Shown: positions 36,287 through 48,532 of the stretch, piece after piece
How the letters are laid out: each line of letters begins with the position of its first letter
Numbering within the stretch: position 1 is the first letter of the stretch
DNA from: Saccharothrix longispora
Lineage (GTDB): Bacteria > Actinomycetota > Actinomycetes > Mycobacteriales > Pseudonocardiaceae
Assembly (NCBI RefSeq): GCF_030852425.1
Contig: NZ_NSDM01000001.1
Span: forward strand, 868,001-932,000
Direction: 5' to 3'
Length of the DNA: 64,000 nucleotides
Made by a program: the position numbers and the translations under genes
Notes under the pieces: model-generated
Databases searched by the model: none
What the model saw: only the letters and a program-made list of their open reading frames with translations
Told to the model about the DNA's origin: nothing

Positions 36287-37291
36287 ATGCTCCGCTACAC
36301 GATCCGACGGCTCATCCAGCTGGTCGGCGTGGTGCTGGTGCTGTCCCTGCTGCTCTTCGCGTGGCTCCGCGCTCTCCCGGGAGGTCCGGTCTCGGCCCTC
36401 CTGGGGGAGCGCGCCACGCCCGAGTCGCGGGAAGCCCTCACCAAACAGCTCGGCTTGGACCAGCCGATCCTGATCCAGTACTTCAAGTTCCTCGGACGCG
36501 CGCTGTCCGGCGATTTCGGCGTCTCGACGGGCGTGCAGCCCGGCGACTCGGCGCTCGACATCTTCCTCCAGCGCTTCCCCGCCACGCTCGAGCTGAGCTT
36601 CTTCGCCATCGTCATCGCCATCGCCATCGGCGTACCGCTGGGGTACATGGCGGCCAAGCGCCGCGGCGGCTGGTTCGACAACCTGAGCGTCGGGGGTTCC
36701 CTGCTCGGCGTGGCCGTGCCGGTGTTCTTCCTGGCCTACGTGCTCAAGGACGTGCTGTCCTCCGCGCTGGGCCTGCCCACCGAGGGCCGCCAGGACGCGA
36801 TCAACGCGACCCGCGTGACCGGGTTCTTCGTCCTCGACGGCGTGATCACCCAGGAGTGGGACGCGGCGCTCAACGCGCTGGAGCACCTGATCCTGCCGGC
36901 CATCGCACTGGCCACGATCCCGTTCGCGGTGGTCTTCCGGATCACCCGCGCGGCGGTGCTCGACGTGCTCGACGAGGACTTCGTGCGCACGGCCGAGTCC
37001 AAGGGCCTCACCGCCCCGGTGATCCGCACCCGGCACGTGCTGCGCAACGCGATGCTGCCGGTCGTCACCACCATCGGTCTCCAGACCGGTGCGCTGCTGG
37101 CGGGCGCGGTGCTCACGGAGAAGGTGTTCTCCTTCGCCGGGGTCGGCCAGGCGTTGGCCATCGGGTTCGAGAGACGCGACTACCCGGTGCTCATGCTGCT
37201 GATCATCATGGCCACGATCGTGTACGTGGTGGTCAACCTGCTGGTGGACCTCTCGTACGCGCTCATCGACCCGCGGATCAGGACGAGGTAG
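36287..37291 (+). CDS. Peptide ABC transporter permease (DppB-like)
   Basis: A 334-residue membrane protein with about six transmembrane segments, starting MLRYTIRRLIQLVGVVLVLS. The EAA-type coupling loop is AESKGLTAPVIRTRHVLRNAM near residues 235-255, the contact site for the ATPases. Ends YALIDPRIRTR, a typical DppB terminus. It forms the channel with the next gene's product. A signature of the family, the long periplasmic segment after TM1, is present. It follows the binding protein by 38 bp. Confidence 0.92.
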   Translation: MLRYTIRRLIQLVGVVLVLSLLLFAWLRALPGGPVSALLGERATPESREALTKQLGLDQPILIQYFKFLGRALSGDFGVSTGVQPGDSALDIFLQRFPATLELSFFAIVIAIAIGVPLGYMAAKRRGGWFDNLSVGGSLLGVAVPVFFLAYVLKDVLSSALGLPTEGRQDAINATRVTGFFVLDGVITQEWDAALNALEHLILPAIALATIPFAVVFRITRAAVLDVLDEDFVRTAESKGLTAPVIRTRHVLRNAMLPVVTTIGLQTGALLAGAVLTEKVFSFAGVGQALAIGFERRDYPVLMLLIIMATIVYVVVNLLVDLSYALIDPRIRTR

Positions 37292-37297
37292 CCCGCG

Positions 37298-38230
37298 ATG
37301 GTCACTCCGACCCGCAAGAAGGACCGCATCGACAAGCTGGCCGAGGCCGGTTCCGATGCCGGTGTCAGCCTGGCCGCGAGCGCGTGGCGGACCCTGCGGC
37401 GCAGCCCGGTGTTCCTCACCGGCGCCGGGATCATCACCCTGTTCGTCCTGGTGTCGATCCTGTCGCCGTGGCTCGCGCCGCACGACCCGTCCGACCCGAT
37501 GCTCATCGACCAGGTCGTCAAGGCGCGCAACGAGATCCCGCCGCCCCAGGACGGCCACCCGCTCGGCGGCGACCTCCAGGGCCGCGACTTCCTGTCGCGC
37601 ATGCTCATCGGCTCGCAGCAGACGCTGATCGTGGGCGTGCTGGCCACGCTCATCGGCCTGGCGGGCGGGCTCACGCTCGGCACGCTGGCCGGCGCGTTCG
37701 GCGGTTGGGTCGACTCGGTCGTCATGCGCATCGTGGACGTCATGCTGTCGCTGCCCAGCCTGCTGCTGGCGTTCAGCATCAGCGCGCTGTTCGCGAGGCC
37801 CAACCAGTACACCGTGATCGTCGCGGTGGCGGTGGTGCAGATCCCGGTGTTCGCGCGGCTGCTGCGCGGCTCGATGCTGGCGCAGCGGTCCAGCGACCAC
37901 GTGCTGGCCGCGACCGCGCTGGGCGTGAAGCCGGGGGCCATCGTGTTCCGGCACATGCTGCCCAACTCGCTCGGACCGGTGATCGTGCAGTCCACGCTGG
38001 TGCTGGCCACGGCCATCATCGACGCGGCGGCGCTGTCGTTCCTCGGCCTGGGCAACCCCGACGACCGCATCCCGGAGTGGGGGCAGATGCTCGGCGACGT
38101 GCAGAACGTCTTCGACACCCACCCGCAGCTGGCGTTCTGGCCGGCGGGCTGCATCATCGTCGTCGCGCTGGGCTTCACGCTGATGGGCGAGACCCTCCGC
38201 GAAGCCCTCGACCCCAAGAGCAGGCGGTGA
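37298..38230 (+). CDS. Peptide ABC transporter permease (DppC-like)
   Basis: A 310-residue membrane protein with the DppC N-terminal layout: a cytoplasmic start, TM1 (FLTGAGIITLFVLVSIL), then LAPHDPSDPM and HPLGGDLQGRDFLSRML, the characteristic pre-channel segment. The EAA loop ATALGVKPGAIVFRHMLPNS is near residue 205. It pairs with the DppB-like permease only 6 bp upstream. The C-terminus GETLREALDPKSRR is typical. Confidence 0.92.
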   Translation: MVTPTRKKDRIDKLAEAGSDAGVSLAASAWRTLRRSPVFLTGAGIITLFVLVSILSPWLAPHDPSDPMLIDQVVKARNEIPPPQDGHPLGGDLQGRDFLSRMLIGSQQTLIVGVLATLIGLAGGLTLGTLAGAFGGWVDSVVMRIVDVMLSLPSLLLAFSISALFARPNQYTVIVAVAVVQIPVFARLLRGSMLAQRSSDHVLAATALGVKPGAIVFRHMLPNSLGPVIVQSTLVLATAIIDAAALSFLGLGNPDDRIPEWGQMLGDVQNVFDTHPQLAFWPAGCIIVVALGFTLMGETLREALDPKSRR

Positions 38231-38233
38231 GTC

Positions 38234-39229
38234 GTGCCACTACTGGAAGTCCGTGACCTCACCGTGGTTTTCGAGCGCAAGGGGGAAGAGCCCTTCACCG
38301 CCGTCGACCACGTGAGCTTCGACGTGGAGCCGGGCCAGACCGTGGGCCTGGTCGGCGAGTCGGGGTGCGGCAAGTCCGTCACGTCGCTCGCGATCATGGG
38401 CCTGCTGCCCAAGCGCGGCGCCAGGGTCACCGGCACGGTGGGCTACGAGGGCGAGAACCTGCTGGCGCTGTCCGACAAGCAGATGCGCGACCGGCGCGGG
38501 CGCGACCTCGGCATGGTGTTCCAGGACCCGCTGTCCTCGCTGAACCCGGTGATCCCGATCGGGTTGCAGGTCACCGAGGTGCTGGAGCGGCACCGCGACA
38601 TGCCGCGCAAGAAGGCCATGGTCGAGGCGGCCGAGCTGCTGGACAAGGTCGGCATCCCCGACCCGAAGCGGCGGCTCACCGAGTACCCGCACCAGCTGTC
38701 CGGCGGCATGCGCCAGCGCGCGCTGATCGCCATCGCGCTGGCCTGCCGCCCGCGCCTGCTCATCGCCGACGAGCCGACCACCGCGCTCGACGTGACGATC
38801 CAGGCGCAGATCCTCGCCCTGCTCAAGGAGCTGGTACGGGACATGGGCACGGCGCTGGTCATGATCACGCACGACCTGGGCGTGGTCGCGGGCCTGTGCG
38901 ACGAGGTCAACGTGCTCTACGGCGGCCGGGTGGTGGAGAAGGCGCACCGGCACGAGCTGTTCGCGCAGCCGCGCCACCCGTACACGCACGGCCTGCTGGC
39001 CTCGATCCCGCGGCTCGACGCGCCGCGCGGGGAGAAGCTGAACCCGATCCGCGGTTCGGTGGCCGACAACATCCCGTGGACGCAGGGGTGCGCGTTCGCG
39101 CCCCGCTGCCCGAACAGGCTGGACGTGTGCGTGCAGGTCACCCCCGAGCAGGAGGACATCGGCGCCGGCCGGCTGCTGCGCTGCCACAACCCGGTGACGC
39201 CCGCGCAGGCCGAGGAGGTGTCGGCGTGA
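38234..39229 (+). CDS. Peptide ABC transporter ATPase (DppD-like)
   Basis: A 331-residue ABC ATPase with a GTG start. Walker A is GESGCGKS near residue 39, the signature motif is LSGGMRQR, Walker B is [14 protein letters not shown], and the C-terminal oligopeptide-transporter extension with cysteines ([15 protein letters not shown]) may hold an iron-sulfur or structural site as in OppD relatives. It powers uptake with its partner ATPase. The stop overlaps the next start (GTGA). Confidence 0.93.
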   Translation: MPLLEVRDLTVVFERKGEEPFTAVDHVSFDVEPGQTVGLVGESGCGKSVTSLAIMGLLPKRGARVTGTVGYEGENLLALSDKQMRDRRGRDLGMVFQDPLSSLNPVIPIGLQVTEVLERHRDMPRKKAMVEAAELLDKVGIPDPKRRLTEYPHQLSGGMRQRALIAIALACRPRLLIADEPTTALDVTIQAQILALLKELVRDMGTALVMITHDLGVVAGLCDEVNVLYGGRVVEKAHRHELFAQPRHPYTHGLLASIPRLDAPRGEKLNPIRGSVADNIPWTQGCAFAPRCPNRLDVCVQVTPEQEDIGAGRLLRCHNPVTPAQAEEVSA

Positions 39230-40380
39230 GCACCGAGACCACCCCCCAGTCGGGGACCCCCGCGCCGGACCCGGCGGGCGACGTCCTGATGTCCGTCGAG
39301 GGCGTCAAGGTGCACTTCCCGATCAAGCGGGGCGTCGTGCTCGACCGCACCGTCGGCCACGTGTACGCGGTCGACGGCGTGGACCTCGAGGTGCGGCGCG
39401 GCGAGACGTACGGCCTGGTCGGCGAGTCCGGTTGCGGCAAGTCGACGCTGGGCCGCGCGGTGCTGCGGCTGACCGAGCCCACGGCGGGCCGGGTCGTCTT
39501 CGACGGCACGGACCTGTCCGGCCTCAAGGGCGAGGAGCTGCGGCGGATGCGCCGCCGGATGCAGATGGTGTTCCAGGACCCCATGTCGTCCCTGGACCCG
39601 CGGCAGTCGGTGGAGTCGATCCTGGTGGAGGGCCTGCGGGCGCACGACCTGGACAAGGGCAAGGAGACGACCGGCAAGCGCCTGCGCGAGCTGCTGTCGT
39701 CCGTCGGCCTGCCGTCCACGTCGCTGCGCAAGTACCCGCACGAGTTCTCCGGCGGCCAGCGGCAGCGCATCGGCATCGCCCGCGCGCTGACCGTGGAGCC
39801 CGACCTGATCATCGCCGACGAACCGGTGTCGGCGCTGGACGTGTCGGTGCAGGCGCAGGTCGTGAACCTGCTGGAGGAGCTCCAGGACCAGCTGGGCCTC
39901 ACCTACCTGGTGATCGCCCACGACCTGGCCGTGGTGCGGCACATCTCCGACCGGGTGGGCGTGATGTACCTGGGCGGCCTGGTGGAGGAGGCGACCTCGG
40001 ACGACCTCTACACCGAGCCGCTGCACCCGTACACCAAGGCCCTGCTGTCGGCGATCCCCGTGCCGGACCCGGTGCTGGAGGACCGCCGCGAGCGCATCCT
40101 GCTGACCGGCGACCTGCCGTCGCCGGCGAACCCGCCCACCGGCTGCCGGTTCCACACCCGGTGCCCGTGGAAGCAGGCGACGAAGTGCGACACCGAGCGG
40201 CCCGCCCTGCGCGAGGTCCTGCCCGGCCACAAGGTGGCGTGCCACTGGGCCGAGGACATCCGCGCGGGCAGGATCCGGCCGCACGAGGTCGAAGCGGTGC
40301 TGGTGGAGGAGGACGACGGCATCTCGCCGGACATCCCCCTGGTCGGCCCGGCCTCGGTGACCGAGGCGCTCAACCCCTGA
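39226..40380 (+). CDS. Peptide ABC transporter ATPase (DppF-like)
   Basis: A 384-residue ABC ATPase from GTG 39226, coupled to the previous stop. Walker [10 protein letters not shown], signature FSGGQRQR, Walker [15 protein letters not shown], and the C-terminal [17 protein letters not shown] extension. A 25-residue disordered Pro/Thr N-terminal extension precedes the fold. With the DppD-like protein it forms the ATPase heterodimer of the peptide importer. A strong terminator ends the operon. Confidence 0.93.
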   Translation: MSTETTPQSGTPAPDPAGDVLMSVEGVKVHFPIKRGVVLDRTVGHVYAVDGVDLEVRRGETYGLVGESGCGKSTLGRAVLRLTEPTAGRVVFDGTDLSGLKGEELRRMRRRMQMVFQDPMSSLDPRQSVESILVEGLRAHDLDKGKETTGKRLRELLSSVGLPSTSLRKYPHEFSGGQRQRIGIARALTVEPDLIIADEPVSALDVSVQAQVVNLLEELQDQLGLTYLVIAHDLAVVRHISDRVGVMYLGGLVEEATSDDLYTEPLHPYTKALLSAIPVPDPVLEDRRERILLTGDLPSPANPPTGCRFHTRCPWKQATKCDTERPALREVLPGHKVACHWAEDIRAGRIRPHEVEAVLVEEDDGISPDIPLVGPASVTEALNP

Positions 40381-40386
40381 GCGCAC

Positions 40387-40417
40387 CGAGGGGCGCCCCG
40401 CCGAGGGGCGCCCCTCG
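40387..40417 (+). terminator. Terminator of the peptide-transporter operon
   Basis: A 13-bp perfect stem CGAGGGGCGCCCC / GGGGCGCCCCTCG with a 5-nt loop GCCGA, 7 bp after the last stop. From here to 40635 I see no gene. Confidence 0.85.
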
Positions 40418-40635
40418 CGTTCGCGGTTCCGGTGCGTGTCGTCAGGCCGGCGTCAGCACGGGCTGCGTACGAGTGCACCACCGCATGCCGGCCAACCAGT
40501 ACCGCACGACCTTGTGGCCGGACTTCCTCCGAGGCTCTGCCCACATCCCCGGCTCTGATCAACGGAGCGCGCTGGACGGTCGTGTCCGCCGTCTGCACGA
40601 TCTCCGCAACCTGTGGAAGCGCCCCGACCACCCCC

Positions 40636-41199
40636 TCACGCCGGCCAGCGCGGTGAGCGGCCGAGCAGGCCCACCAGCCGGTCGGTGATCGGCGCGTCCG
40701 CCGGCACGTCGACCGGCATCGCGAACGCGCCCCCCGGTCCTCGAACGTCCGGCGTCGTCGGATAGTGCCGCGCCATGCGGAACGCGGCCGCGGCCGGTTC
40801 CGCGTCCAGCGTCGAGTCGAGGCCCAGCGCCCGGCTCAGGTCCCAGGCGTGCACCAGGTTGTCCACGAAGTGCGCGGCCACCAGGTCCTTGCCCCTGCGC
40901 GGGCCGTAGCCGGGGAACTCGGCGGTGCGGTCGAGGAACCCCGGTGCCCGGAACGCCTCGGCGACGGCGTCGGACGCGACCCGGTACGCGGTGAGCGGGT
41001 CGTCGTCCGCGGGCTCCTCCGGGGTCGTGCCGCGCGCGCTCGCCGCGAACTCCAGCGCCACGGCCACCTGGTGCCGCAGCAGTTCGTGGACGGTCCAGCC
41101 GGCGCACGGCGTGGCCAGGTCCAGGTGGGCTTCGGACAGGTCCGCCCACAGCTTCTCGTTGAGGTCGATCGACGACCTGTGCAGGTCCAGGAGATCCAT
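40636..41199 (-). CDS. DinB-like (TIGR03086/maleylpyruvate isomerase N-terminal) protein
   Basis: A 187-residue four-helix-bundle protein starting MDLLDLHRSSIDLNEKLW. TPCAGWTVHELLRHQV and DLVAAHFVDNLVHAWDL carry the conserved histidines of the metal-binding, mycothiol-related DinB superfamily. I chose ATG 41199; the longer frame reads through the operator. Members often act as mycothiol- or bacillithiol-dependent transferases, but a reaction cannot be assigned. It is divergent from a TetR regulator across one perfect palindrome, so it is probably that regulator's target. Confidence 0.8.
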   Translation of the reverse strand: MDLLDLHRSSIDLNEKLWADLSEAHLDLATPCAGWTVHELLRHQVAVALEFAASARGTTPEEPADDDPLTAYRVASDAVAEAFRAPGFLDRTAEFPGYGPRRGKDLVAAHFVDNLVHAWDLSRALGLDSTLDAEPAAAAFRMARHYPTTPDVRGPGGAFAMPVDVPADAPITDRLVGLLGRSPRWPA

Positions 41200-41213
41200 T
41201 CGGGTCCACCCCT

Positions 41214-41241
41214 CTAATTGTACGAACGATCGTACAATTAG
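41214..41241. promoter_or_regulatory. Perfect TetR-type operator
   Basis: CTAATTGTACGA (41214-41225) and TCGTACAATTAG (41230-41241) are fully complementary around ACGA. The 28-bp palindrome lies between the divergent DinB and TetR starts and is AT-rich in a GC-rich region, so it could overlap the -10 elements of both. Confidence 0.8.
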
Positions 41242-41287
41242 TTTGGCGGTGGTCAAGGGGTCCGTGGTCAGGGGTTAGCGTGGAGGG

Positions 41288-43763
<2,476 letters not shown>

Positions 43764-43771
<8 letters not shown>

Positions 43772-43805
43772 CGTCACGGCGGCGAAGCAGGAGGGCGCGT
43801 GCCAT
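43764..43805 (-). CDS. leuA leader peptide
   Basis: ATG at 43805 encodes MARALLLRRRDGV and a TGA stop. It has three consecutive leucines followed by three arginines, a typical sensor for leucyl-tRNA supply in actinobacterial leuA leaders. The ATG lies about where transcription from TAACCT (43813-43818, minus strand) would begin, so the peptide is probably translated from a leaderless transcript. The leuA start is 79 bp further on. Strong inference from sequence and position; no homologous leader was aligned. Confidence 0.75.
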
Positions 43806-43812
43806 GGCGCCT

Positions 43813-43842
43813 AGGTTAACCGGATTCCGCGTCGTGGTGGAA
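43813..43842 (-). promoter_or_regulatory. leuA leader promoter
   Basis: On the minus strand, TTCCAC (43837-43842) and TAACCT (43813-43818) are spaced by 18 bp. The predicted transcript start falls at or within two bases of the leader ATG. Confidence 0.45.
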
Positions 43843-43912
43843 CCGCGCGCCCAGATGGTGGAACTTCACCCGAAGGAGTTTCACTCGAACGCGGGTTGGG
43901 CATCTCCATTCC

Positions 43913-44215
43913 ATGTCCAGATGGCGAACCTCAACGACGCGCAGCGGCTCGTACACCGCCGCGCGAGTGATCCGCGGTATCGGCGCCGTGTTTGCGCTCA
44001 TCGAGGTCATCTACATCCTGATGCTGCTCATCGGGGTGAACACGGCGAACGCGTTCTTCCGCTTCATCCAGCAGCTCGCCGAGCCGTTGGCGCTCTTCTT
44101 CCCGGGCCTCTTCCAGACGGGGAACGTCAAGCTCGACGTGCTCCTCAACTACGGTCTCGCGGCGGTCTTCTGGCTCGTCGTGGCAGGCCTGCTCGCCCGC
44201 CTCGTCGCCCGCTAG
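43913..44215 (+). CDS. Small integral membrane protein
   Basis: A 100-residue protein with two clear hydrophobic helices (GIGAVFALIEVIYILMLLIG and GLAAVFWLVVAGLLARL) and a short amphipathic link FFRFIQQLAEPLALFFPGL. The N-terminus is Ser/Thr/Arg-rich. It resembles YggT-like small membrane proteins, but the match is weak. Divergent from leuA. No good ribosome site precedes ATG 43913, so translation may be leaderless. Confidence 0.6.
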   Translation: MSRWRTSTTRSGSYTAARVIRGIGAVFALIEVIYILMLLIGVNTANAFFRFIQQLAEPLALFFPGLFQTGNVKLDVLLNYGLAAVFWLVVAGLLARLVAR

Positions 44216-44239
44216 GGCACGCGGCCCGCGCGAGCAGCC

Positions 44240-44279
44240 CCGGACCCCGCCACCCCTCCCCCCTGGTGGCGGGGTCCGG
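44240..44279. terminator. Bidirectional terminator
   Basis: A 15-bp perfect stem, CCGGACCCCGCCACC (44240-44254) with its complement (44265-44279) and a 10-nt loop, between the small membrane protein and the convergent nitroreductase. Confidence 0.85.
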
Positions 44280-44326
44280 CGCGTCGACCGGACGTCCAAC
44301 CACACCCCGAGAGTCCAACGCCCGGG

Positions 44327-44896
44327 TCAGGTGGGGAAGGCGGGGGTGCCCCAGTGGGTGGTGAAGGCCGTTTCGGACAGTGGTCTGCGGGTGCGCTCGC
44401 GGCGTTCGCGGGCGGCCAGGTCGTCCGGCAGGTCGTCGGCCGAGCCGAGCACGCCCACCGCGACCACCACGACCGGCCGCACGTCCTGCGGCACCCCGAA
44501 GGACGCGCGCACCGCCTCCGGTGAGAACCCGCCCACCTGGTGCGCGACCAGCCCCAGCTCCACGGCCTGGAGCACGAGGTTCTGCACGGCCAGGCCCAGG
44601 CCGAACTCGGTGTTCGGCACCGGGCCCCGGTCGTCCACCGTGGCCACCGCCCCCACGAGCAGCACGGACGCGCGCCCCGCCCACGACTGGTTGCCCGGTC
44701 GCAGCGAGGCGAAAATTCGCTCGAACGTGTCGTCGCCGCGGTACCCGACCAGGAACCGTGCGGGCTGGGTGTTGCCGTGCGAGGCCGCCCAGCGGGCCGC
44801 CTCCAGGAGCACGCGCACCACCGGCGGCTCCACGACCGCCGCCGGGTCGAAGGCCCGCGGGCTCCAGCGCTCTGAGATCAACCGGTTGACGTCCAT
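44327..44896 (-). CDS. Nitroreductase-family flavoprotein
   Basis: A 189-residue FMN-dependent enzyme of the nitroreductase fold: MDVNRLISERWSPRAFDP contains the typical RWSPR FMN-phosphate binding segment, WAASHGNTQPARFLV the next conserved region, and LGLAVQNLVLQAVELGL with HQVGGF the helical core. It transfers electrons from NAD(P)H through FMN to nitro-, quinone- or other oxidised substrates. The ATG overlaps the stop of the mannosyltransferase gene by 1 bp, so the two are coupled in one operon. Confidence 0.88.
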   Translation of the reverse strand: MDVNRLISERWSPRAFDPAAVVEPPVVRVLLEAARWAASHGNTQPARFLVGYRGDDTFERIFASLRPGNQSWAGRASVLLVGAVATVDDRGPVPNTEFGLGLAVQNLVLQAVELGLVAHQVGGFSPEAVRASFGVPQDVRPVVVVAVGVLGSADDLPDDLAARERRERTRRPLSETAFTTHWGTPAFPT

Positions 44897-46119
44897 CAGA
44901 TCGCATACTGCCAAGCGGTGATCGCGTACGCGCCGAACCACGCGCTGAACACGGCCAGGCCGACCAGCACCGCGGCCACCGTGGACGTGCGCCGGCGCGC
45001 CAGGGCCAGCGCGACCGGCACCAGCAGCGTGAACGCGGGCAGCAGCAGCCGCGCCTTGGAGTTCATCAGCCCGTTGGACCCGAGGTCCATCACCAGCACG
45101 CCGAGGCCGTAGACCGACAGCGGCCACTCCGGCCCCCGCCGGAAGCCCAGCACGACCAGGGCCAGCGCCACCACCAGCAGCCACACCGTCGCCAGCTCCA
45201 GCACCGACCGCGGCTCGCCCAGGATGAGCAGCGCGAACTTCCAGGTCGCGGCCCCGCCGTCGAAGCGCGAGTCCCAGCCGGCCTGCTGCACGGCGAACCA
45301 GCCGTCCCAGCGGCCCGTGCGCACCGCCACGTACCCGAGGTAGCCGAGCAGCCCGAGCGGCGCGAGCACCCCGCCCGCCCACGGCCGCCAGCCGTCCCGC
45401 CGTCGCCAGATCGCCACGGCCGCCGCCGCGCACACCGCGAGCACCAGCGCCGCCGCCGTCGGCCGCACCAGCCCCGCGCCCGCGCAGCACAGCCCGGCGA
45501 GCAGCCACCGCCCCTCCACGACGCCCACCAGCGACCACACGGCCAGCGCGCAGAACGTCGCCTCCGAGTACGTCATGGAGAGCACCACGGCCATCGGCGA
45601 CGCCGCGAACAGCACCACGAGCACCAGCCCGGCCCGCCGCGACCCGCCGAGCACCCGGCTGCCCAGCCGCGCCAGCCCGTAGGCGCAGACCACGCCGCTG
45701 ACGAGGCTCACCGCGAACGCCGCGCCCACCGGGGCCACGCCCGGCAGCCCGGCCACCCACCGCACCAGCGCCGGGTAGCCGGGGAAGAACGCCAGCGGCG
45801 TCTCCGGCGAACGCCGCCCGAACGCGTCCACCAGCCACGGCGGCACGTCGGCGTAACCGCCTTCGGCGATCCCCAGGAACCACTGGCCGTCCCACGAGGT
45901 GAGAACCTTCGCGACGTCCTTGTCCCAGCGGGCGGCCATCAACTGGAGCGCCACCAACCCCAGCTCCCTGACCAGCAGGAACAGCACCGCGGGGGCGAGT
46001 GCCGCGGTCACCCGGTGTCTGGCCGCGCGAGCCAGCCGGTCCCGCGCCGACGGCGCGTCCTCGGGCTCCACGCGAACAGCCTCCAGGGTTGGCACGGCCC
46101 CGAGGGTAGTGGGCGCCAC
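44896..46119 (-). CDS. PIG-V-like membrane mannosyltransferase
   Basis: A 407-residue protein with about nine membrane helices. The N-terminal loop holds SWDGQWFLGIAEGGY, the conserved WDxxWF/GY catalytic-loop type of GT-C enzymes, followed by PLAFFPGYPALVRWV and SMTYSEATFCALAVWSL, all hallmarks of the bacterial PIG-V-like mannosyltransferases that use polyprenyl-linked sugars. GTG 46119 is my preferred start. It probably mannosylates lipids or glycans at the membrane; acceptor unknown. Divergent from ask. Confidence 0.8.
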   Translation of the reverse strand: MAPTTLGAVPTLEAVRVEPEDAPSARDRLARAARHRVTAALAPAVLFLLVRELGLVALQLMAARWDKDVAKVLTSWDGQWFLGIAEGGYADVPPWLVDAFGRRSPETPLAFFPGYPALVRWVAGLPGVAPVGAAFAVSLVSGVVCAYGLARLGSRVLGGSRRAGLVLVVLFAASPMAVVLSMTYSEATFCALAVWSLVGVVEGRWLLAGLCCAGAGLVRPTAAALVLAVCAAAAVAIWRRRDGWRPWAGGVLAPLGLLGYLGYVAVRTGRWDGWFAVQQAGWDSRFDGGAATWKFALLILGEPRSVLELATVWLLVVALALVVLGFRRGPEWPLSVYGLGVLVMDLGSNGLMNSKARLLLPAFTLLVPVALALARRRTSTVAAVLVGLAVFSAWFGAYAITAWQYAI

Positions 46120-46196
46120 GGTGACCGCTTCCCACTCCTCGGGCCAGGTAGTCTCCCCGTTGAGCTGGGCTTGAAGCACCTGGAGGGAGTGGGTCT

Positions 46197-47462
46197 GTGG
46201 CGCTCGTCGTCCAGAAGTACGGCGGTTCCTCGGTCGGGAGCGCCGAGCGGATCAAACGCGTGGCCGAGCGCATCGTCGCGACCCGCAAGGCGGGCAACGA
46301 CGTCGTCGTCGCGGTCTCCGCGATGGGCGACACGACCGACGAGCTGCTCGACCTCGCGCGCCAGGTGTCGCCGGTGCCGCCCGCCCGCGAGATGGACATG
46401 CTGCTCACGTCCGGTGAGCGCATCTCCATGTCGCTGCTGGCGATGGCGATCAGCTCGCTGGGCGCCGAGGCGCGCTCCTACACCGGCTCGCAGGCCGGCG
46501 TGATCACGACCTCCGTGCACGGCAAGGCGCGCATCATCGACGTGACGCCGAGCCGCATCCAGGACGCGCTCGCCGAGGGGGCCATCGCGATCGTCGCGGG
46601 CTTCCAGGGCGTGTCCCAGGGCAGCAACGAGATCACCACGCTCGGCCGCGGCGGCACCGACACCACCGCGGTGGCGCTGGCCGCCGCGCTGAAGGCCGAC
46701 GTCTGCGAGATCTACACCGACGTGGACGGCGTGTTCAGCGCCGACCCGCGCATCGTGCCGAACGCCAAGCGGCTGGAGACCATCACCTACGAGGAGATGC
46801 TCGAGATGGCGGCGAGCGGGGCCAAGGTGCTCATGCTCCGCTGCGTCGAGTACGCCCGCCGCTACAACGTCCCGGTGCACGTCCGATCTTCGTTCAGCAA
46901 CAAGCCCGGGACCATCGTGTCCGGGTCAGTGGAGGACCTTCCCGTGGAACAGGCGATGATCACCGGCGTCGCGCACGACCGGTCCGAGGCCAAGGTCACC
47001 GTGACCGCGGTGCCCGACCTGCCCGGCATGGCGGCGCGCATCTTCCGCGTCGTGGCCGAGGCGGAACTCGACATCGACATGGTCGTGCAGAACGTGTCGC
47101 AGGCCGTGTCCGGCCGCACCGACGTGACGTTCACCCTGCCGAAGGACGACGGCCCGCGCGCGGTGGCGGCGCTGGAGAAGTCGCGCGAGGAGATCGGCTT
47201 CGACCAGGTGCTCTACGACGAGCACGTGGGCAAGGTCTCGCTGGTCGGCGCGGGCATGCGCTCGCACCCCGGCGTGACCGCGCAGTTCTGCGAGGCCCTG
47301 GCGTCCGCCGGGGTCAACATCGAGATCATCTCCACCTCGGAGATCCGGATCTCGGTCATCTGCCGCGACACCCAGCTCGACGACGCCGTGCGCGCGCTGC
47401 ACGACGCGTTCGACCTGGGTGGCGACGAGGAGGCCGTGGTGTACGCGGGGAGCGGTCGATGA
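46197..47462 (+). CDS. ask: Aspartokinase
   Basis: A 421-residue enzyme with a GTG start. [20 protein letters not shown] gives the KYGGSSV nucleotide motif; [16 protein letters not shown] is the substrate/phosphate loop; [15 protein letters not shown] follows. Two ACT domains (from about residue 265) make the feedback site for lysine plus threonine. It makes aspartyl phosphate, the first step to Lys, Thr, Met and Ile. In many actinobacteria an internal start in this gene yields a separate beta subunit. It overlaps asd by 4 bp (ATGA). Confidence 0.95.
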   Translation: MALVVQKYGGSSVGSAERIKRVAERIVATRKAGNDVVVAVSAMGDTTDELLDLARQVSPVPPAREMDMLLTSGERISMSLLAMAISSLGAEARSYTGSQAGVITTSVHGKARIIDVTPSRIQDALAEGAIAIVAGFQGVSQGSNEITTLGRGGTDTTAVALAAALKADVCEIYTDVDGVFSADPRIVPNAKRLETITYEEMLEMAASGAKVLMLRCVEYARRYNVPVHVRSSFSNKPGTIVSGSVEDLPVEQAMITGVAHDRSEAKVTVTAVPDLPGMAARIFRVVAEAELDIDMVVQNVSQAVSGRTDVTFTLPKDDGPRAVAALEKSREEIGFDQVLYDEHVGKVSLVGAGMRSHPGVTAQFCEALASAGVNIEIISTSEIRISVICRDTQLDDAVRALHDAFDLGGDEEAVVYAGSGR

Positions 47463-48523
47463 GCGGGCCCGTGCTCGCCCTGGTGGGGGCGACCGGTGCC
47501 GTCGGCACCGTCATGATCGACATCATCAACCGGCGCGAGTCCGTGCCGTGGGGTGAGATCCGGCTGGTCGCGTCGGCCCGGTCGGCCGGCAAGAAGATCA
47601 CCGTGCGGGGCGACGAGCTGACCGTGGTCGAGCTGACGCCCGAGGCGTTCGACGGCGTGGACGTCGCGATGTTCGACGTGCCGGACGAGGTCTCGGCCGA
47701 GTGGGCGCCGGTCGCGGCGGCCCGCGGCGCGGTCGCGGTGGACAACTCGGGCGCGTTCCGGATGGACCCCGAGGTGCCGCTGGTGGTGCCCGAGGTCAAC
47801 GCCGACGCGACCGCGACGAGGCCCAAGGGCATCATCGCGAACCCGAACTGCACGACGCTGTCGATGATGGCGGCGCTCGGCGCGCTGCACCGCGAGTTCG
47901 GGTTGCGCGAGCTGGTCGTGGCGTCCTACCAGGCCGCCTCGGGCGGCGGGCAGGCCGCGATCGACCGCCTGTACGGCGAGGTCCAGGCGTTGGCGGGCAA
48001 GCAGGTCGGCCTCCGCGCGGGTGACGTGCGGGAGGTGCTGGAGGCCGCGGGCCTGCCGGTGTCGGACTCGCCGTTCCCGGCGCCGCTGGCGCTGAACGTG
48101 GTGCCGTGGGCGGGTTCCCTCAAGGACGACGGGTGGACCAGCGAGGAGCTGAAGGTCCGCAACGAGTCGCGCAAGATCCTCGGCATCCCGGACCTGAAGG
48201 TGTCGGCGACCTGCGTGCGCGTGCCGGTCGTGACGACGCACTCGCTGGCCGTGCACGCGACGTTCGAGCGCGAGGTGACCGTCGGCGAGGCGCACGAGAT
48301 CTTCGAGGCGCAGCCGACGATCGTGCTCGTGGACGACCCGGCCGAGAAGCGGTTCCCGACCCCCGCGGACGTCGTGGGCGAGGACCCGACCTACGTGGGC
48401 CGGGTGCGGCAGGCGCTGGACTTCCCGAACACGCTGGACTTCTTCGTGTGCGGCGACAACCTGCGCAAGGGCGCGGCCCTGAACACCTACGAGATCGCCG
48501 AGGAACTCGTCGGCCGCCTGTAG
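47459..48523 (+). CDS. asd: Aspartate-semialdehyde dehydrogenase
   Basis: A 354-residue enzyme. The N-terminal [12 protein letters not shown] is the NADP loop, the catalytic cysteine is in NPNCTTL near residue 128, [13 protein letters not shown] follows as usual, and the histidine motif [18 protein letters not shown] is near residue 250. It reduces aspartyl phosphate in the shared Lys/Thr/Met path. Its ATG overlaps the ask stop, so ask-asd is a coupled operon. Length and motifs are normal. Confidence 0.96.
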   Translation: MSGPVLALVGATGAVGTVMIDIINRRESVPWGEIRLVASARSAGKKITVRGDELTVVELTPEAFDGVDVAMFDVPDEVSAEWAPVAAARGAVAVDNSGAFRMDPEVPLVVPEVNADATATRPKGIIANPNCTTLSMMAALGALHREFGLRELVVASYQAASGGGQAAIDRLYGEVQALAGKQVGLRAGDVREVLEAAGLPVSDSPFPAPLALNVVPWAGSLKDDGWTSEELKVRNESRKILGIPDLKVSATCVRVPVVTTHSLAVHATFEREVTVGEAHEIFEAQPTIVLVDDPAEKRFPTPADVVGEDPTYVGRVRQALDFPNTLDFFVCGDNLRKGAALNTYEIAEELVGRL

Positions 48524-48532
48524 GTTCGCCTC

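Noticed and set aside
40432-40656. A small protein after the transporter operon
   Set aside because: The frame lacks a ribosome site and overlaps the end of the DinB-like gene; composition is like other shadow frames.
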